A stretch of 64,000 bases of DNA from Thermoactinomyces sp. DSM 45892 (lineage in GTDB: Bacteria; Bacillota; Bacilli; Thermoactinomycetales; Thermoactinomycetaceae), in NCBI RefSeq assembly GCF_900107305.1, contig NZ_FNPL01000015.1:1-64000 (forward strand), read 5' to 3'. Shown one piece after another: positions 44,791 to 54,115 of this stretch (within the stretch, counting starts at the first letter, position 1; the number at the start of each line of letters is the position of its first letter). Under the pieces are notes generated by a model. The model saw only the letters and a list, made by a program, of their open reading frames with translations, had not been told where the DNA came from and did not search any database. The position numbers were made by a program, and so were the translations under genes.

Positions 44791-45570
44791 TTAGATCACT
44801 TTCGCTTCGCTCTTTAATAGTTGAACGAGCTCTGTTACTTGATCAGCAAGTTCTCCTTGTAGGATTTTCCCTGCATCTTTCTTAGGAGGTAAGTAGATTT
44901 CGAGCACCTTTGTTTTGGCTTCCATCTCTTCTTCCTCGATATCAAGGTCATCGATTTCGACTTCTTCTAAAGGTTTTTTCTTCGCTTTCATAATCCCCTG
45001 AAGCGACGGATAACGTGGCTCGTTCAATCCTTGTTGAGCAGTTACGAGAAGGGGTAGCTTGGATTCGATGACTTCCATGTCTCCTTCAACGTCTTTCTCA
45101 ACAACTACCTTTTCACCCTCTACTGTCAACTTCGTAATCGTGGAGATATGAGGTATATTTAAAAGTTCTGCCAACCTTGGACCTACTTGTGCAGAACCAT
45201 CGTCTACTGCCATCGCACCTGCAAGAATGATATCAAACTCCAGCTCTTGCTCTTCAATCGCTGCTTTAATGATTTTAGCGATACTATACTCATCTAGGTC
45301 ACCATCAAAATCTTCTGTACTAATCCATACACCTTTATCTGCACCCATGGCAAGGGCCTTACGCATCGAAGCTTCTACACGCTCTGGACCAACCGTTAAA
45401 ATCGTTACTTCCCCACCATGTTCTTCTTTTAACTTAATGCCTTCTTCCACAGCATATTCATCATAAGGGTTAATTACGAATACTGCGCCATCTTCCACGA
45501 CCACACCATTTTCAATCGTGATCCGCTCTTCGGTGTCAAATGTTTGCTTCAAACAAACTAGGATATTCAT
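44791..45570 (-). CDS. etfB: Electron transfer flavoprotein beta subunit
   Basis: This 259-residue subunit has the typical start M-N-I-L-V-C-L-K-Q-T-F-D-T-E, then N-P-Y-D-E-Y-A-V-E-E-G, the AMP-site segment A-M-A-V-D-D-G-S-A-Q-V-G-P-R-L-A-E, and E-P-R-Y-P-S-L-Q-G-I-M-K-A-K-K-K-P. I chose ATG 45570, which follows GGAGG and matches the family start; the frame is open upstream. It lies between fadR and etfA. Confidence 0.95.
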   Translation of the reverse strand: MNILVCLKQTFDTEERITIENGVVVEDGAVFVINPYDEYAVEEGIKLKEEHGGEVTILTVGPERVEASMRKALAMGADKGVWISTEDFDGDLDEYSIAKIIKAAIEEQELEFDIILAGAMAVDDGSAQVGPRLAELLNIPHISTITKLTVEGEKVVVEKDVEGDMEVIESKLPLLVTAQQGLNEPRYPSLQGIMKAKKKPLEEVEIDDLDIEEEEMEAKTKVLEIYLPPKKDAGKILQGELADQVTELVQLLKSEAKVI

Positions 45571-45604
45571 GAAGAGATCCTCCTGTGCTTTTGATAGATA
45601 ACGC

Positions 45605-46204
45605 TTACATCTCGCGCGTCTGGTTACCAATCCCGCATACAAACAACTCTAAGATTGGGTCCACTTGGGAGAGCAAACTATATTTGCGATCGTTCATGAT
45701 CCAAGATGTCACAGTCTCATCAATGGTACCAAAGATTAGTTTGCGAGTCATGCGAACATCTAAATTCGAACGATACAAACCTTTTTTTATCCCATCTTCG
45801 ACGATCCGGTCAATCATATCCAAGTATCGCTTTAAAATCTGTCCAATTCCTTTGCGAACTTCTGGATTTGATTGACGTAACTCGATCTGTGTTACAATCG
45901 CAAGCTCACGATCACTCTCCAAATACGCAAAGTGAAGGCGAATCAGCTGATGTAACTGTTCAACTGGTGAATCGAAGTGCTGAATTGCTTCCTCCGCCTC
46001 GCTGATAAATGAACCCATTTTCTCGCTAAATAGAGAGATCAGCACATCGTCTTTGTTTTCAAAATAGAGGTAGATTGTACCATCTGCGACTTTGGCCTCA
46101 CGAGCAATCTTCGAAACCTGCGCATTATGATAACCAAATTCTGCGATAACTCGCACTGCAGCATCGATGATCGCTTCGTATTTTTCACCAGTCCGTTTCG
46201 CCAT
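45605..46204 (-). CDS. fadR: TetR-family fatty-acid regulator FadR
   Basis: This 199-residue TetR-type repressor has an N-terminal helix-turn-helix (I-I-D-A-A-V-R-V-I-A-E-F-G-Y-H-N-A-Q-V, then V-A-D-G-T-I-Y-L-Y-F) and a C-terminal ligand domain of the YsiA/FadR type. In Bacillus FadR represses beta-oxidation genes and is released by long-chain acyl-CoA. A consensus operator lies 33 bases upstream of its own start (46237-46254), and a partial one lies before lcfA. It is first in the operon with etfB and etfA. Confidence 0.92.
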   Translation of the reverse strand: MAKRTGEKYEAIIDAAVRVIAEFGYHNAQVSKIAREAKVADGTIYLYFENKDDVLISLFSEKMGSFISEAEEAIQHFDSPVEQLHQLIRLHFAYLESDRELAIVTQIELRQSNPEVRKGIGQILKRYLDMIDRIVEDGIKKGLYRSNLDVRMTRKLIFGTIDETVTSWIMNDRKYSLLSQVDPILELFVCGIGNQTREM

Positions 46205-46236
46205 GGGATCGAAATTCCTTTCTGCATAGACAATAA

Positions 46237-46254
46237 TGAATGATTATTCATTCA
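46237..46254 (-). promoter_or_regulatory. FadR operator
   Basis: TGAATGATTATTCATTCA matches the Bacillus FadR consensus TGAATGANTANTCATTCA at every defined position. It sits just upstream of fadR, giving autoregulation and control of etfBA. Confidence 0.8.
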
Positions 46255-46302
46255 CTATTATTGTATGGATAAATAAAACGTTTGTCAACGCACACAAATA
46301 TG

Positions 46303-46337
46303 AAAAACCTAACATCATATCCATTCCGGATGCTAGG
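46303..46337 (-). terminator. Terminator of lcfA
   Basis: On the minus strand CCTAGCATC and GATGTTAGG pair (one wobble), followed by TTTTTCAT, 12 bases after the lcfA stop. Confidence 0.6.
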
Positions 46338-46349
46338 TCACTCATTCAT

Positions 46350-48056
46350 CTAATTGGCTTCTTTTATCTCTTCTTCGTATTTCTTCTTCTCTTGCTCTTG
46401 AAGGACACGACGGAGAACCTTGCCAACAAATGTCTTGGGTAACTCATCACGGAATTCATATAAGCGTGGGATTTTATATTTTGCTAGTTTTTCACGACAG
46501 TACTGATCTAATTCCTGTTCTGTCAATTTGATTCCCGGCTTTAACACGATAAATGCCTTCACTGTTTCCCCTCGATACGGATGAGGAACCCCTACAACTG
46601 CCGCCTCTTGAATGGCTGGATGTTCAAATAAAACTTCTTCCACTTCGCGTGGGTAAATATTATATCCCCCGGCAATAATCATATCTTTCTTTCGATCCAT
46701 CACAAAGAAATATCCCTCTTCATCCATACGGACAATATCACCCGTACTAAGCCATCCATCTGGTGTTAGGACTTTTGCCGTTTCGTCCTCACGATTCCAA
46801 TACCCTTTCATCACCTGAGGACCTCGAACTTGAAGCTCTCCAATCTCACCCACTGGAAGTTCCTCGCCCGTTTCTGCATCCACTACTCTCGCTTCTGTAT
46901 CAGGCCACGGAATACCAATCGTCGATGATCGAACACGATCCCATATTAAATTCGAATGCGTTACAGGAGATGTTTCCGTCATCCCATAACCTTCTACCAG
47001 CCTACCCCCTGTTAACTTTTCAAATTTTTCTTGTACCTCTACGGGAAGTGCCGCCGAACCACTTACACAAGCATCAATCGAAGAGAGGTCATATTTTTGA
47101 ATATTGGGATGGTTAATGATAGCCACATACATCGTAGGTGCACCTGGGAACAAAGTAGGACGCTCTTTTACAATCGTTTTCATAATCATGTCACAGTCAA
47201 ATCGAGGAATCAGAATCATTGTCGCCGCTTGATACATGGCATAATTCATAACAACTGTCATCCCATAGACATGAAAAAACGGGAGGACACCTAAGATTTT
47301 TTCTGTTCCACGTTTCACCTTGTATAGCCAATAGGATGCTTGTATGCTATTTACAATCAAGTTTCGGTGGGTCAGCATAGCCGCTTTGGAAAGGCCCGTC
47401 GTTCCACCTGTGTATTGAAGCAAAGCTACGTCATGGATTGGATCAGTCTCGGGCGTGATTACCGGAGTTGGAAGCGCTTTCGAAATGAGGCGCTTAAAAG
47501 CATGTGTATCCTGATCATACTCATGAGTCAGTTTTATGCCGTCTTTCCACAGTTTTAGTGGATAAAGAACATTTTTGGGAAAAGGTAAATAATCCTTGAT
47601 ACTGGTCACAATGATACGTTTTAACCCAGTCTTTGATTTTACATTTTGGACTTTTGGTAACACCAAGTCGAGGCATATAATCGTTTCAGAACCTGAATCA
47701 GTTAGTTGGTGCCCTAATTCTCGTTCCATATAAAGCGGATTTGTCTGAACGACAATCGCTCCGATAAACAGCGCCCCATAATACGCGATGACGGCTTGTG
47801 GACAGTTCGGTAACATGATCGCAACTCGTTCTCGCGGCTTAACGCCAAGATCTTTTAACGAGTTCGCAAAACGATAAGATTCTTCTAACAATTGTTCATA
47901 AGTAAGTTTTTTGCCCATAAAATGAACCGCATCTCGCTTAGGAAAATCCCTTGCGGCATCGATCAAGAATTGGGTTAGTAGTACATTTGGATAGTCAATG
48001 GTTGCTGGTACATTTGATGGATACTGTTTGAGCCATACTTTTTCTGCATACGACAT
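46350..48056 (-). CDS. lcfA: Long-chain fatty acid-CoA ligase
   Basis: This 568-residue acyl-CoA synthetase activates long-chain fatty acids for beta-oxidation. It has the P-loop Y-T-G-G-T-T-G-L-S-K-A, V-E-G-Y-G-M-T-E-T-S-P, W-L-S-T-G-D-I-V-R-M-D and the catalytic-Lys region K-T-F-V-G-K-V-L-R-R. AGGAGG lies before ATG 48056, and a partial FadR operator lies just upstream. It sits upstream of fadR-etfBA in the same orientation but has its own terminator. Confidence 0.95.
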   Translation of the reverse strand: MSYAEKVWLKQYPSNVPATIDYPNVLLTQFLIDAARDFPKRDAVHFMGKKLTYEQLLEESYRFANSLKDLGVKPRERVAIMLPNCPQAVIAYYGALFIGAIVVQTNPLYMERELGHQLTDSGSETIICLDLVLPKVQNVKSKTGLKRIIVTSIKDYLPFPKNVLYPLKLWKDGIKLTHEYDQDTHAFKRLISKALPTPVITPETDPIHDVALLQYTGGTTGLSKAAMLTHRNLIVNSIQASYWLYKVKRGTEKILGVLPFFHVYGMTVVMNYAMYQAATMILIPRFDCDMIMKTIVKERPTLFPGAPTMYVAIINHPNIQKYDLSSIDACVSGSAALPVEVQEKFEKLTGGRLVEGYGMTETSPVTHSNLIWDRVRSSTIGIPWPDTEARVVDAETGEELPVGEIGELQVRGPQVMKGYWNREDETAKVLTPDGWLSTGDIVRMDEEGYFFVMDRKKDMIIAGGYNIYPREVEEVLFEHPAIQEAAVVGVPHPYRGETVKAFIVLKPGIKLTEQELDQYCREKLAKYKIPRLYEFRDELPKTFVGKVLRRVLQEQEKKKYEEEIKEAN

Positions 48057-48072
48057 AGGGACCCTCCTGTCA

Positions 48073-48090
48073 TGAATGAGTATTCACGTC
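48073..48090 (-). promoter_or_regulatory. Partial FadR operator upstream of lcfA
   Basis: TGAATGAGTATTCACGTC keeps the left half-site and the centre of the FadR consensus, but the right half is degenerate. It is placed 17 bases before the lcfA start. Confidence 0.5.
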
Positions 48091-48274
48091 ATCCATCCAA
48101 TTTCCTTATTCTTATTTTAGCTAATTTTTATACGCTTTTGAATCACTTTATTAAAAAAAGACGTTTTTTTGATCGTTTCTTATGCTCCCCTTCCCAATTC
48201 TCATGGGGTCTTCTACAATAGGGAAAGTTAGGAAAAGCTAAACATAGCTATATTGAACCTAAAAGGAGCGCTAT

Positions 48275-49549
48275 ATGAAATACGATGTGATTGTCATTGG
48301 TGGAGGCCCTTCTGGTTTAATGGCCAGTGCTGCCGCTGGGATGCATGGGGCAAAAGTGCTCCTACTTGATAAAGGAGATCAACTTGGACGTAAACTCGCG
48401 ATCTCTGGCGGTGGACGTTGTAATGTTACCAATATAAAAGATATAGATGAACTTATCCGGTTTATTCCAGGAAATGGACGATTTCTCTACAGTGTTTTTT
48501 CTGTATTTAATAATTGGGATATCGTACACTTTTTTCGTGAACTAGGTGTCGAATTAAAGGAAGAGGATAATGGGCGAATATTTCCGGTCAGCGATAGTGC
48601 CAAATCTGTGGTACAAGCCTTAATCCGAAAAGTAAAAGAAGGCGGTGCACACATCCGTGTCAACACTCCCGCCCGTCAAGTACTCTACCAGAATGGACAA
48701 GTAATCGGTGTAGAAAGTATGAGCGGAGAAATTTTTCATGCGAACCAAGTAATCATAGCAGTTGGTGGCAAATCGGTACCTCAAACGGGTTCCACTGGTG
48801 ATGGGTATGCTTGGGCGGAAGCAGCTGGCCATACGATTACTGAACTATTCCCGACAGAAGTACCTCTTACCTCTAAAGAGCCTTGGATCCTTGATAAATC
48901 CATGCAGGGTCTATCATTGCGGGATATCACCGTTACCGTTTGGAATGCAAAAGGAAAGAAAGTAGTAAGTCATGATGGAGATTTGCTCTTTACCCACTTT
49001 GGGCTTTCTGGCCCGACTGCTCTTCGTTGCAGCCAATTCGTCATCAAGAATCTAAAAAAATTTGTCGTTCCGACTACCTTACTAACCATCGACGTAAAAC
49101 CAGCAGATACCCATGATGAAATCGAGCAAGAGATTCGTAAACTAGCGGAGGAAAGTCCGAAGCGGGCATTCCGGAACGCCCTAAAAGGATATCTACCAGA
49201 AAGAATGATTCCTGTGTTATTTCAAATGCTAAGTCTCTCGGATACTTTAAGTTGCACACAAACATCGAAAGAGGTTCAGCGTAAGGTGGCTGAGCATATC
49301 AAAGCATTCCCAGTCCATATCAACGGAACCTTACCACTTGATAAAGCTTTTGTTACAGGGGGAGGTGTCCATATTAAAGAGATCGACCCGCGTACCATGC
49401 AATCTAAGTTGATGACTGGTCTCTATTTTTGTGGAGAAATCTTAGATATTCATGGCTACACAGGTGGCTATAACATCACTTCCGCCCTATGTACTGGATA
49501 CGTATCAGGGAAAAGTTCTGCCGAACACATTGAGAACCTACTTACATAG
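48275..49549 (+). CDS. HI0933/YtfP-family flavoprotein
   Basis: This 424-residue flavoprotein has V-I-G-G-G-P-S-G-L-M-A-S-A-A-A, G-R-K-L-A-I-S-G-G-G-R-C-N-V-T-N and, near the C-terminus, C-G-E-I-L-D-I-H-G-Y-T-G-G-Y-N-I. These are the marks of the HI0933-like NAD(P)/FAD oxidoreductases, whose substrate is unknown. SD AAAGGAG. It is 17 bases upstream of the rRNA methyltransferase gene, so both are one operon. Confidence 0.9.
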   Translation: MKYDVIVIGGGPSGLMASAAAGMHGAKVLLLDKGDQLGRKLAISGGGRCNVTNIKDIDELIRFIPGNGRFLYSVFSVFNNWDIVHFFRELGVELKEEDNGRIFPVSDSAKSVVQALIRKVKEGGAHIRVNTPARQVLYQNGQVIGVESMSGEIFHANQVIIAVGGKSVPQTGSTGDGYAWAEAAGHTITELFPTEVPLTSKEPWILDKSMQGLSLRDITVTVWNAKGKKVVSHDGDLLFTHFGLSGPTALRCSQFVIKNLKKFVVPTTLLTIDVKPADTHDEIEQEIRKLAEESPKRAFRNALKGYLPERMIPVLFQMLSLSDTLSCTQTSKEVQRKVAEHIKAFPVHINGTLPLDKAFVTGGGVHIKEIDPRTMQSKLMTGLYFCGEILDIHGYTGGYNITSALCTGYVSGKSSAEHIENLLT

Positions 49550-49566
49550 AAAAGAGGGGAGCTCCT

Positions 49567-50964
49567 ATGTCTCCGACTATTCCATCGATATTCTTAGAAC
49601 AGATGAAAGAGCGACTTCAAGACGAATATGATGCCTTCCTTGCTACTTATGAACAGGCACCAGAGAGAAGTTTTCGTATCAATCGCTTACGTACCACACC
49701 CGAAAAACTATTAGAGGAACTACCTTTCACTACGCTAGAGAACGTCCCTTGGTGCCCAGAAGCCTACTACTATCAACACGAGGTAGATCGTCCTGGCAAG
49801 CACCCTTTTCATGCGGCTGGCGTCTACTATATCCAAGATGCCAGTGCGATGTCTCCTGCCGAAGCGCTTGAGGCAAGGCCGGGGGAAACGATTTTAGATC
49901 TCTGTGCAGCTCCCGGAGGAAAAACGACACAAATCGCATCGCACATGAAAGGAGAAGGAATCTTAGTTGCCAATGAGATTGACGGCAAACGAATCAAGGT
50001 ACTTGTCGAAAACCTAGAGCGTTGTGGGGTCCCCAATGCAGTTGTCCTAAATGAAGATCCGAATCATCTTACGGATCGCTTCTCTCAATTTTTTGATCGA
50101 ATCTTAATTGATGCTCCCTGTTCAGGCGAAGGGATGTTTCGAAAAGATGACGAATCAGGAGAGCGCTGGAGCCCTCGTCTCGTCGAAAAGTGTGCAGAGC
50201 TACAGATGGAGATTCTTCGCGCGACAGCTCCTATGTTAAAGGACGGAGGAAGACTCGTCTACTCAACTTGCACCTTTAACCCGATGGAAAATGAAGAGGT
50301 AGTTGCTTCTTTTCTCAGAGAGTTTCCTGAATTTAATCTCATTCCAGTTCCGCAAGCCCCCCATTACCAACCTGGACGGCCTGATTGGATGAAAAATCCA
50401 GATCCACGCTTAGCTCTAGCAGGTCGCCTATGGCCTCATCATCTACGCGGTGAAGGTCATTTTGTGGCTGTACTTCAACAGAGAGACTCCGAGACCTCTC
50501 GGAAAGCAAAAATCGGTAAAACAGCCTCTATCCCCAAGGATCGAAAAAAGCTTTATGATACTTTTGTTCAAGATCACTTACTCGATTCTTCTTGGACCGA
50601 AGGGGAGTTCACACTATATGGAGAGCATCTCTATCGGATCCCATCTGGCTTTCCTTCGCTTAAAGGATTAAAAGTAGAGCGTCCCGGAATGCATCTAGGC
50701 CAAATTAAAAAAAGTCACTTTCAACCATCCCATGCTTTCGCCCTTGCCCTGCAGAAGGATAGGGTAAAACGTATACGTAATCTAAGCTGGGACGAGGATG
50801 ATTTACTCTTATATCTACAAGGAGAAACACTTCCCGATCAACAAAACGGCTGGACTCTAGTAACGGTAGACGGGTATCCTCTCGGCTGGGGCAAAGCTTC
50901 TGGCGGACTGCTAAAAAATCACTATCCTAAGTGGCTGCGCTGGGAGAAATATCGCACGATTTAA
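49567..50964 (+). CDS. RsmF/RsmB-type RNA cytosine-C5 methyltransferase
   Basis: This 465-residue NOL1/NOP2/Sun-family methyltransferase modifies cytosine in rRNA or tRNA. SAM binding is seen in L-D-L-C-A-A-P-G-G-K-T-T-Q-I-A. The two functional cysteines are in D-A-P-C-S-G-E-G-M-F-R-K and V-Y-S-T-C-T-F-N-P. The C-terminal 140 residues match the RsmF PUA-like extension, including P-L-G-W-G-K-A-S-G-G near the end. The target is probably 16S rRNA. SD AGAGGGGAG. Confidence 0.92.
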   Translation: MSPTIPSIFLEQMKERLQDEYDAFLATYEQAPERSFRINRLRTTPEKLLEELPFTTLENVPWCPEAYYYQHEVDRPGKHPFHAAGVYYIQDASAMSPAEALEARPGETILDLCAAPGGKTTQIASHMKGEGILVANEIDGKRIKVLVENLERCGVPNAVVLNEDPNHLTDRFSQFFDRILIDAPCSGEGMFRKDDESGERWSPRLVEKCAELQMEILRATAPMLKDGGRLVYSTCTFNPMENEEVVASFLREFPEFNLIPVPQAPHYQPGRPDWMKNPDPRLALAGRLWPHHLRGEGHFVAVLQQRDSETSRKAKIGKTASIPKDRKKLYDTFVQDHLLDSSWTEGEFTLYGEHLYRIPSGFPSLKGLKVERPGMHLGQIKKSHFQPSHAFALALQKDRVKRIRNLSWDEDDLLLYLQGETLPDQQNGWTLVTVDGYPLGWGKASGGLLKNHYPKWLRWEKYRTI

Positions 50965-50968
50965 TTGA

Positions 50969-51022
50969 GAAAATGACTGGAAACGAATCCTATGAACGGA
51001 TTTGCCTACAGTCATTTTCGCG
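50969..51022. terminator. Terminator after methyltransferase
   Basis: GAAAATGACTG and CAGTCATTTTC enclose about 29 bases containing a weaker inner pairing. The T-rich arm allows termination on the plus strand. Confidence 0.6.
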
Positions 51023-51067
51023 TTGAATAGTCCTCTTGAATCATTAGAGTTATCCCTTACCTGTCTC

Positions 51068-52438
51068 CTACTCTGCCAAGTGAATCTTACATTCTTCTGG
51101 GTCATCACAACCACCGCTTGGAATAATAATTCTTCGATCAGCGATAAATTTATATAGTTTTTGTCCAAAACCACACCATACGGATAGATATAGAATCGGA
51201 AGGAGGCCCCACATGGGAATCACTCTTTTGGAGATCTGGATGAAGGAATAAATTCCTACTTTAACGTCCTTATCTCCCTTTTTCTTACTATGAATCATTT
51301 CCTCTAATGCTTCGATAGACAAATGATTCTCCCGAACGACACTCTCTTCTCTAAATGAAACAAAGTTCACTAACTCTAAGCAATCCATTCTCCGCAACTG
51401 ATTCGTCGTCTTGGTACAAAATGGACACCATCCATCATAGAAGACTGTAATTTCTTGCATGCGTATGCCTCTGACTTGTCCAATCCTTCTAAAAAAGGCT
51501 CGAAACTTTGATCCGATAAGGTCTTTCATCCTAATCAACGCCCGTCGGATCCTGCGATATTCATCATCTGAAAAGATAATCAAATCAGCGATAATCATAA
51601 CCGCTGAAAAGGTAATTAATCCCATCCCTACTGCAATTCCTAAGTGGAAGAAAAAGATGGAAAATACAGCTATATACTTTGTCGTTCTATTAAAAAGCAT
51701 GAATGGAAACGCGAGCTTAACCCAAATGGATAGATACGTAAATATCACTAATAACCATTCATGACTAGCCAGTGTGTGTTTGAGTAAAGGAGTTGAAAAC
51801 TGATCGACTTGCATAATGTAGTATAGGGCAGTTCCCTGATTCCACACTTCCCCCATCATTTGATAGCTACCCGCTGTGAAGTAAAGAATACAGACCTGAA
51901 TGATACAAGCAAGCACCCCGAAATTATGAAATAATGTGGAAATCCGATATTTGTAGCGATCGGCATCCTTCTGACGCTTCTTCCAGAAATTTTTTGAATC
52001 AAACGAGAAGTAGGCTGTATTCTGTGTAAACATCATATATACAAGCAACACTCTTAAGAGATTGTCTCCCCCATCATCCAGAAACCCATTTCGCTGAAGA
52101 ATGGAGTATGTGAAAATAAAGAAAAGAACAGAAGTAACACGACCCTTATATCCTAAAATATATAAAATCGTTATTACAATCCCTAGATAAAACAAAATAT
52201 TAAACATAAGTGGACTCGAAGCAAATTGATAGATCGTAAAGTACCCCTGAGAGTACATCTTCGAATCAAGTGCTCCACCTGTAAACCATAGAAAATATCT
52301 TTGTTGATAATGGATACAATAAAAAAAGAGCATGACGAGCCCAAAACCAATTCGAGCCAAGCTAGTTCCAATCAAAAACCTTTCTTTATAAACAAAATCT
52401 AACCAAGTTCCCCGCAACGTACGCACTGATGACATCAT
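51068..52438 (-). CDS. HTTM-DCC1 fusion membrane protein
   Basis: This 456-residue protein has an N-terminal HTTM domain of about eight helices, related to vitamin K-dependent gamma-carboxylase and including F-F-Y-C-I-H-Y near residue 38. A C-terminal DCC1 domain begins near residue 330 with V-F-Y-D-G-W-C-P-F-C, a thioredoxin-like thiol motif. I chose ATG 52438, which follows a long G-rich SD; the frame is open upstream. It follows the DUF5819 gene, its usual partner. A redox or lipid role at the membrane is suspected; the substrate is unknown. Confidence 0.85.
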   Translation of the reverse strand: MMSSVRTLRGTWLDFVYKERFLIGTSLARIGFGLVMLFFYCIHYQQRYFLWFTGGALDSKMYSQGYFTIYQFASSPLMFNILFYLGIVITILYILGYKGRVTSVLFFIFTYSILQRNGFLDDGGDNLLRVLLVYMMFTQNTAYFSFDSKNFWKKRQKDADRYKYRISTLFHNFGVLACIIQVCILYFTAGSYQMMGEVWNQGTALYYIMQVDQFSTPLLKHTLASHEWLLVIFTYLSIWVKLAFPFMLFNRTTKYIAVFSIFFFHLGIAVGMGLITFSAVMIIADLIIFSDDEYRRIRRALIRMKDLIGSKFRAFFRRIGQVRGIRMQEITVFYDGWCPFCTKTTNQLRRMDCLELVNFVSFREESVVRENHLSIEALEEMIHSKKKGDKDVKVGIYSFIQISKRVIPMWGLLPILYLSVWCGFGQKLYKFIADRRIIIPSGGCDDPEECKIHLAE

Positions 52439-52454
52439 TCTAGTCTCCCCCTCC

Positions 52455-53135
52455 TCACCATGAAATGACAGGCTCAAATTTCATCCATTCCAAATCTTCA
52501 TGCGTACGCTCTTTCTTAAAATTTTTATCTAGTCTTTTAGAAAATGGCACTGCCTGTTCATGCACAATCCGTACCCGAACCGAATCGATTTGTTTATCAG
52601 AAAAATATTTTTCAGCAGTAGCAAAGGCAAATCGATATAACAGTGATTTCATTCTCTCTCGGCTCTCTTTCGCCCTCTTCTCTATATCTTCTAACATCAA
52701 CGACTGTTCTTTCGTCATATGTTTTTTATCCAATTTACTAACGAATTTAAGTTCTTCGTCATTCATCCCATTCATCGTAGTAGCTGCCGTCAATGGAATT
52801 CTCACAATTCGATTCATCGGACTAAAGTAATTCTTGTAATTTGCCTTTAACATAGGAGTGGTAATATCAAACCAGTCGCTAGGTGTTGAAGAATCTTTAA
52901 ATTTCAACTGCATATATACGACATCATTCCGCATCAGAGGATTCGGCGAAAACAAATGCCAATTCTGCGTAAATAGGGGGCTAACATAAGTATTAACAAT
53001 AGGACTTATCTCATTTGATATTGGATTCTTTGGCATGACATGAAGAGTTATTAAGAAAAAATGAATAAACAGAGCGATTGATAAAAAGATTGGAATTGTA
53101 TAAACGACTACTTTCCTACATAAAGTCCATACCAC
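52455..53135 (-). CDS. DUF5819-like membrane-anchored protein
   Basis: This protein of about 226 residues has one N-terminal membrane helix (near residues 8-30) and an external domain with the family mark Q-N-W-H-L-F-S-P-N-P. DUF5819 proteins are usually encoded next to HTTM-domain proteins, as here (16 bases apart), and probably act together. The start is uncertain: GTG 53135 lies 10 bases after GGGAG, while GTG 53144 almost touches it. The biochemical role is unknown. Confidence 0.8.
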   Translation of the reverse strand: MVWTLCRKVVVYTIPIFLSIALFIHFFLITLHVMPKNPISNEISPIVNTYVSPLFTQNWHLFSPNPLMRNDVVYMQLKFKDSSTPSDWFDITTPMLKANYKNYFSPMNRIVRIPLTAATTMNGMNDEELKFVSKLDKKHMTKEQSLMLEDIEKRAKESRERMKSLLYRFAFATAEKYFSDKQIDSVRVRIVHEQAVPFSKRLDKNFKKERTHEDLEWMKFEPVISW

Positions 53136-53281
53136 TCTATTCACACTCCCACCTATTAAGTATCTGACATCGTATCATTTAGGATTCTGGTAGATAGATA
53201 TACAGGCGAATCGATCACTCAAGTTTATTCGCCTGTATATCTAGGAAAATCTACATTCAATCCTGTTGAAAAAACTATGCC

Positions 53282-53722
53282 CTATTTGTCAAATGTTATT
53301 TCACCAGCACTCGCATTTTTATTCAAGGTATCTGCCTTACCACCCTCACCAAAGAATCCTAAGCAGTCAGCAACGTCACCGGCCTTTGTGAGACCATCAA
53401 GTGCATCCCATGCTTGCTTGGCAGCCATTCCCGTCCATTGGTCACCTGCTACTTCACCAACGGCGTCAGTTACCTTTGATCCTGTCGAAAACACTGCACC
53501 TGCTATACCTTTCGCTGCACCCCACACGGATCCGGCTGCATTTTTCACTCCGTCAACGATGTCACCTAAAAAGTTAGGATTTACTTCCGCTTGTGTTTGT
53601 GTTCCAAATTGGGATGAACTAGTAGCCGTCAATGGCGCTGCACTCGCACTCGCAGATCCGAATGTCATCATACTCCCGGCAACTGCTACACTCATCATAA
53701 CCGCCAATACTTTCTTCTTCAT
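53282..53722 (-). CDS. Secreted Ala/Gly-rich protein, unknown
   Basis: This 146-residue protein has a signal peptide (core V-L-A-V-M-M-S-V-A-V-A-G, cleavage near A-S-A-S-A-A). The mature part has amphipathic glycine/alanine-rich helices (G-D-I-V-D-G-V-K-N-A-A-G-S-V-W-G-A-A-K-G) and a single cysteine near the end. I chose ATG 53722 at 9 bases from GGAGG. Like the protein at 119-598 it could be membrane-active or bacteriocin-like, but I do not recognise a family. Confidence 0.72.
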   Translation of the reverse strand: MKKKVLAVMMSVAVAGSMMTFGSASASAAPLTATSSSQFGTQTQAEVNPNFLGDIVDGVKNAAGSVWGAAKGIAGAVFSTGSKVTDAVGEVAGDQWTGMAAKQAWDALDGLTKAGDVADCLGFFGEGGKADTLNKNASAGEITFDK

Positions 53723-53866
53723 ATCCAACTACCTCCATCATGTTTTTAAGATAGATCCTGAATCTACAAAAGGATTAGTAAGAACCATTAGAGTATATAA
53801 TCCTTCCCCTCTCACCTCCAATCACCCTCATTTTAAATGTTCTAAACATTCCCTATCGCAAGATTC

Positions 53867-53919
53867 AGCACCAAGTTAACTCGCAACAATAATTTGCTTT
53901 ATCGAGTTAACTTGGTGCT
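53867..53919. repeat. Perfect 17-bp inverted repeat, unexplained
   Basis: AGCACCAAGTTAACTCG (53867-53883) and its exact complement (53903-53919) flank 19 bases. No T-run follows on either strand, so it is not an ordinary terminator. It lies in the 475-base gap between the secreted protein and the MFS gene; the rest (53,920-54,115) is AT-rich with no visible gene. Confidence 0.7.
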
Positions 53920-54115
53920 ACTCTATTCTAGAAAAATAATCAAGTCAATAGATCCATTCTATATATAAACACATTTTTATAATTAGACACATTTATACAA
54001 AAAATATAGCCATAATTAGCTATATACCTCGATAAACTCATTTATATAAAATAAAATTGAATAAATATTGCCTAAGAAATGAACGAATTAAAATTCTAAC
54101 CAACACACTAAATAT

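Noticed and set aside
45585-46005. Plus-strand ORFs of 96-99 codons opposite fadR
   Set aside because: They are antisense to a conserved TetR regulator with no initiation signal.
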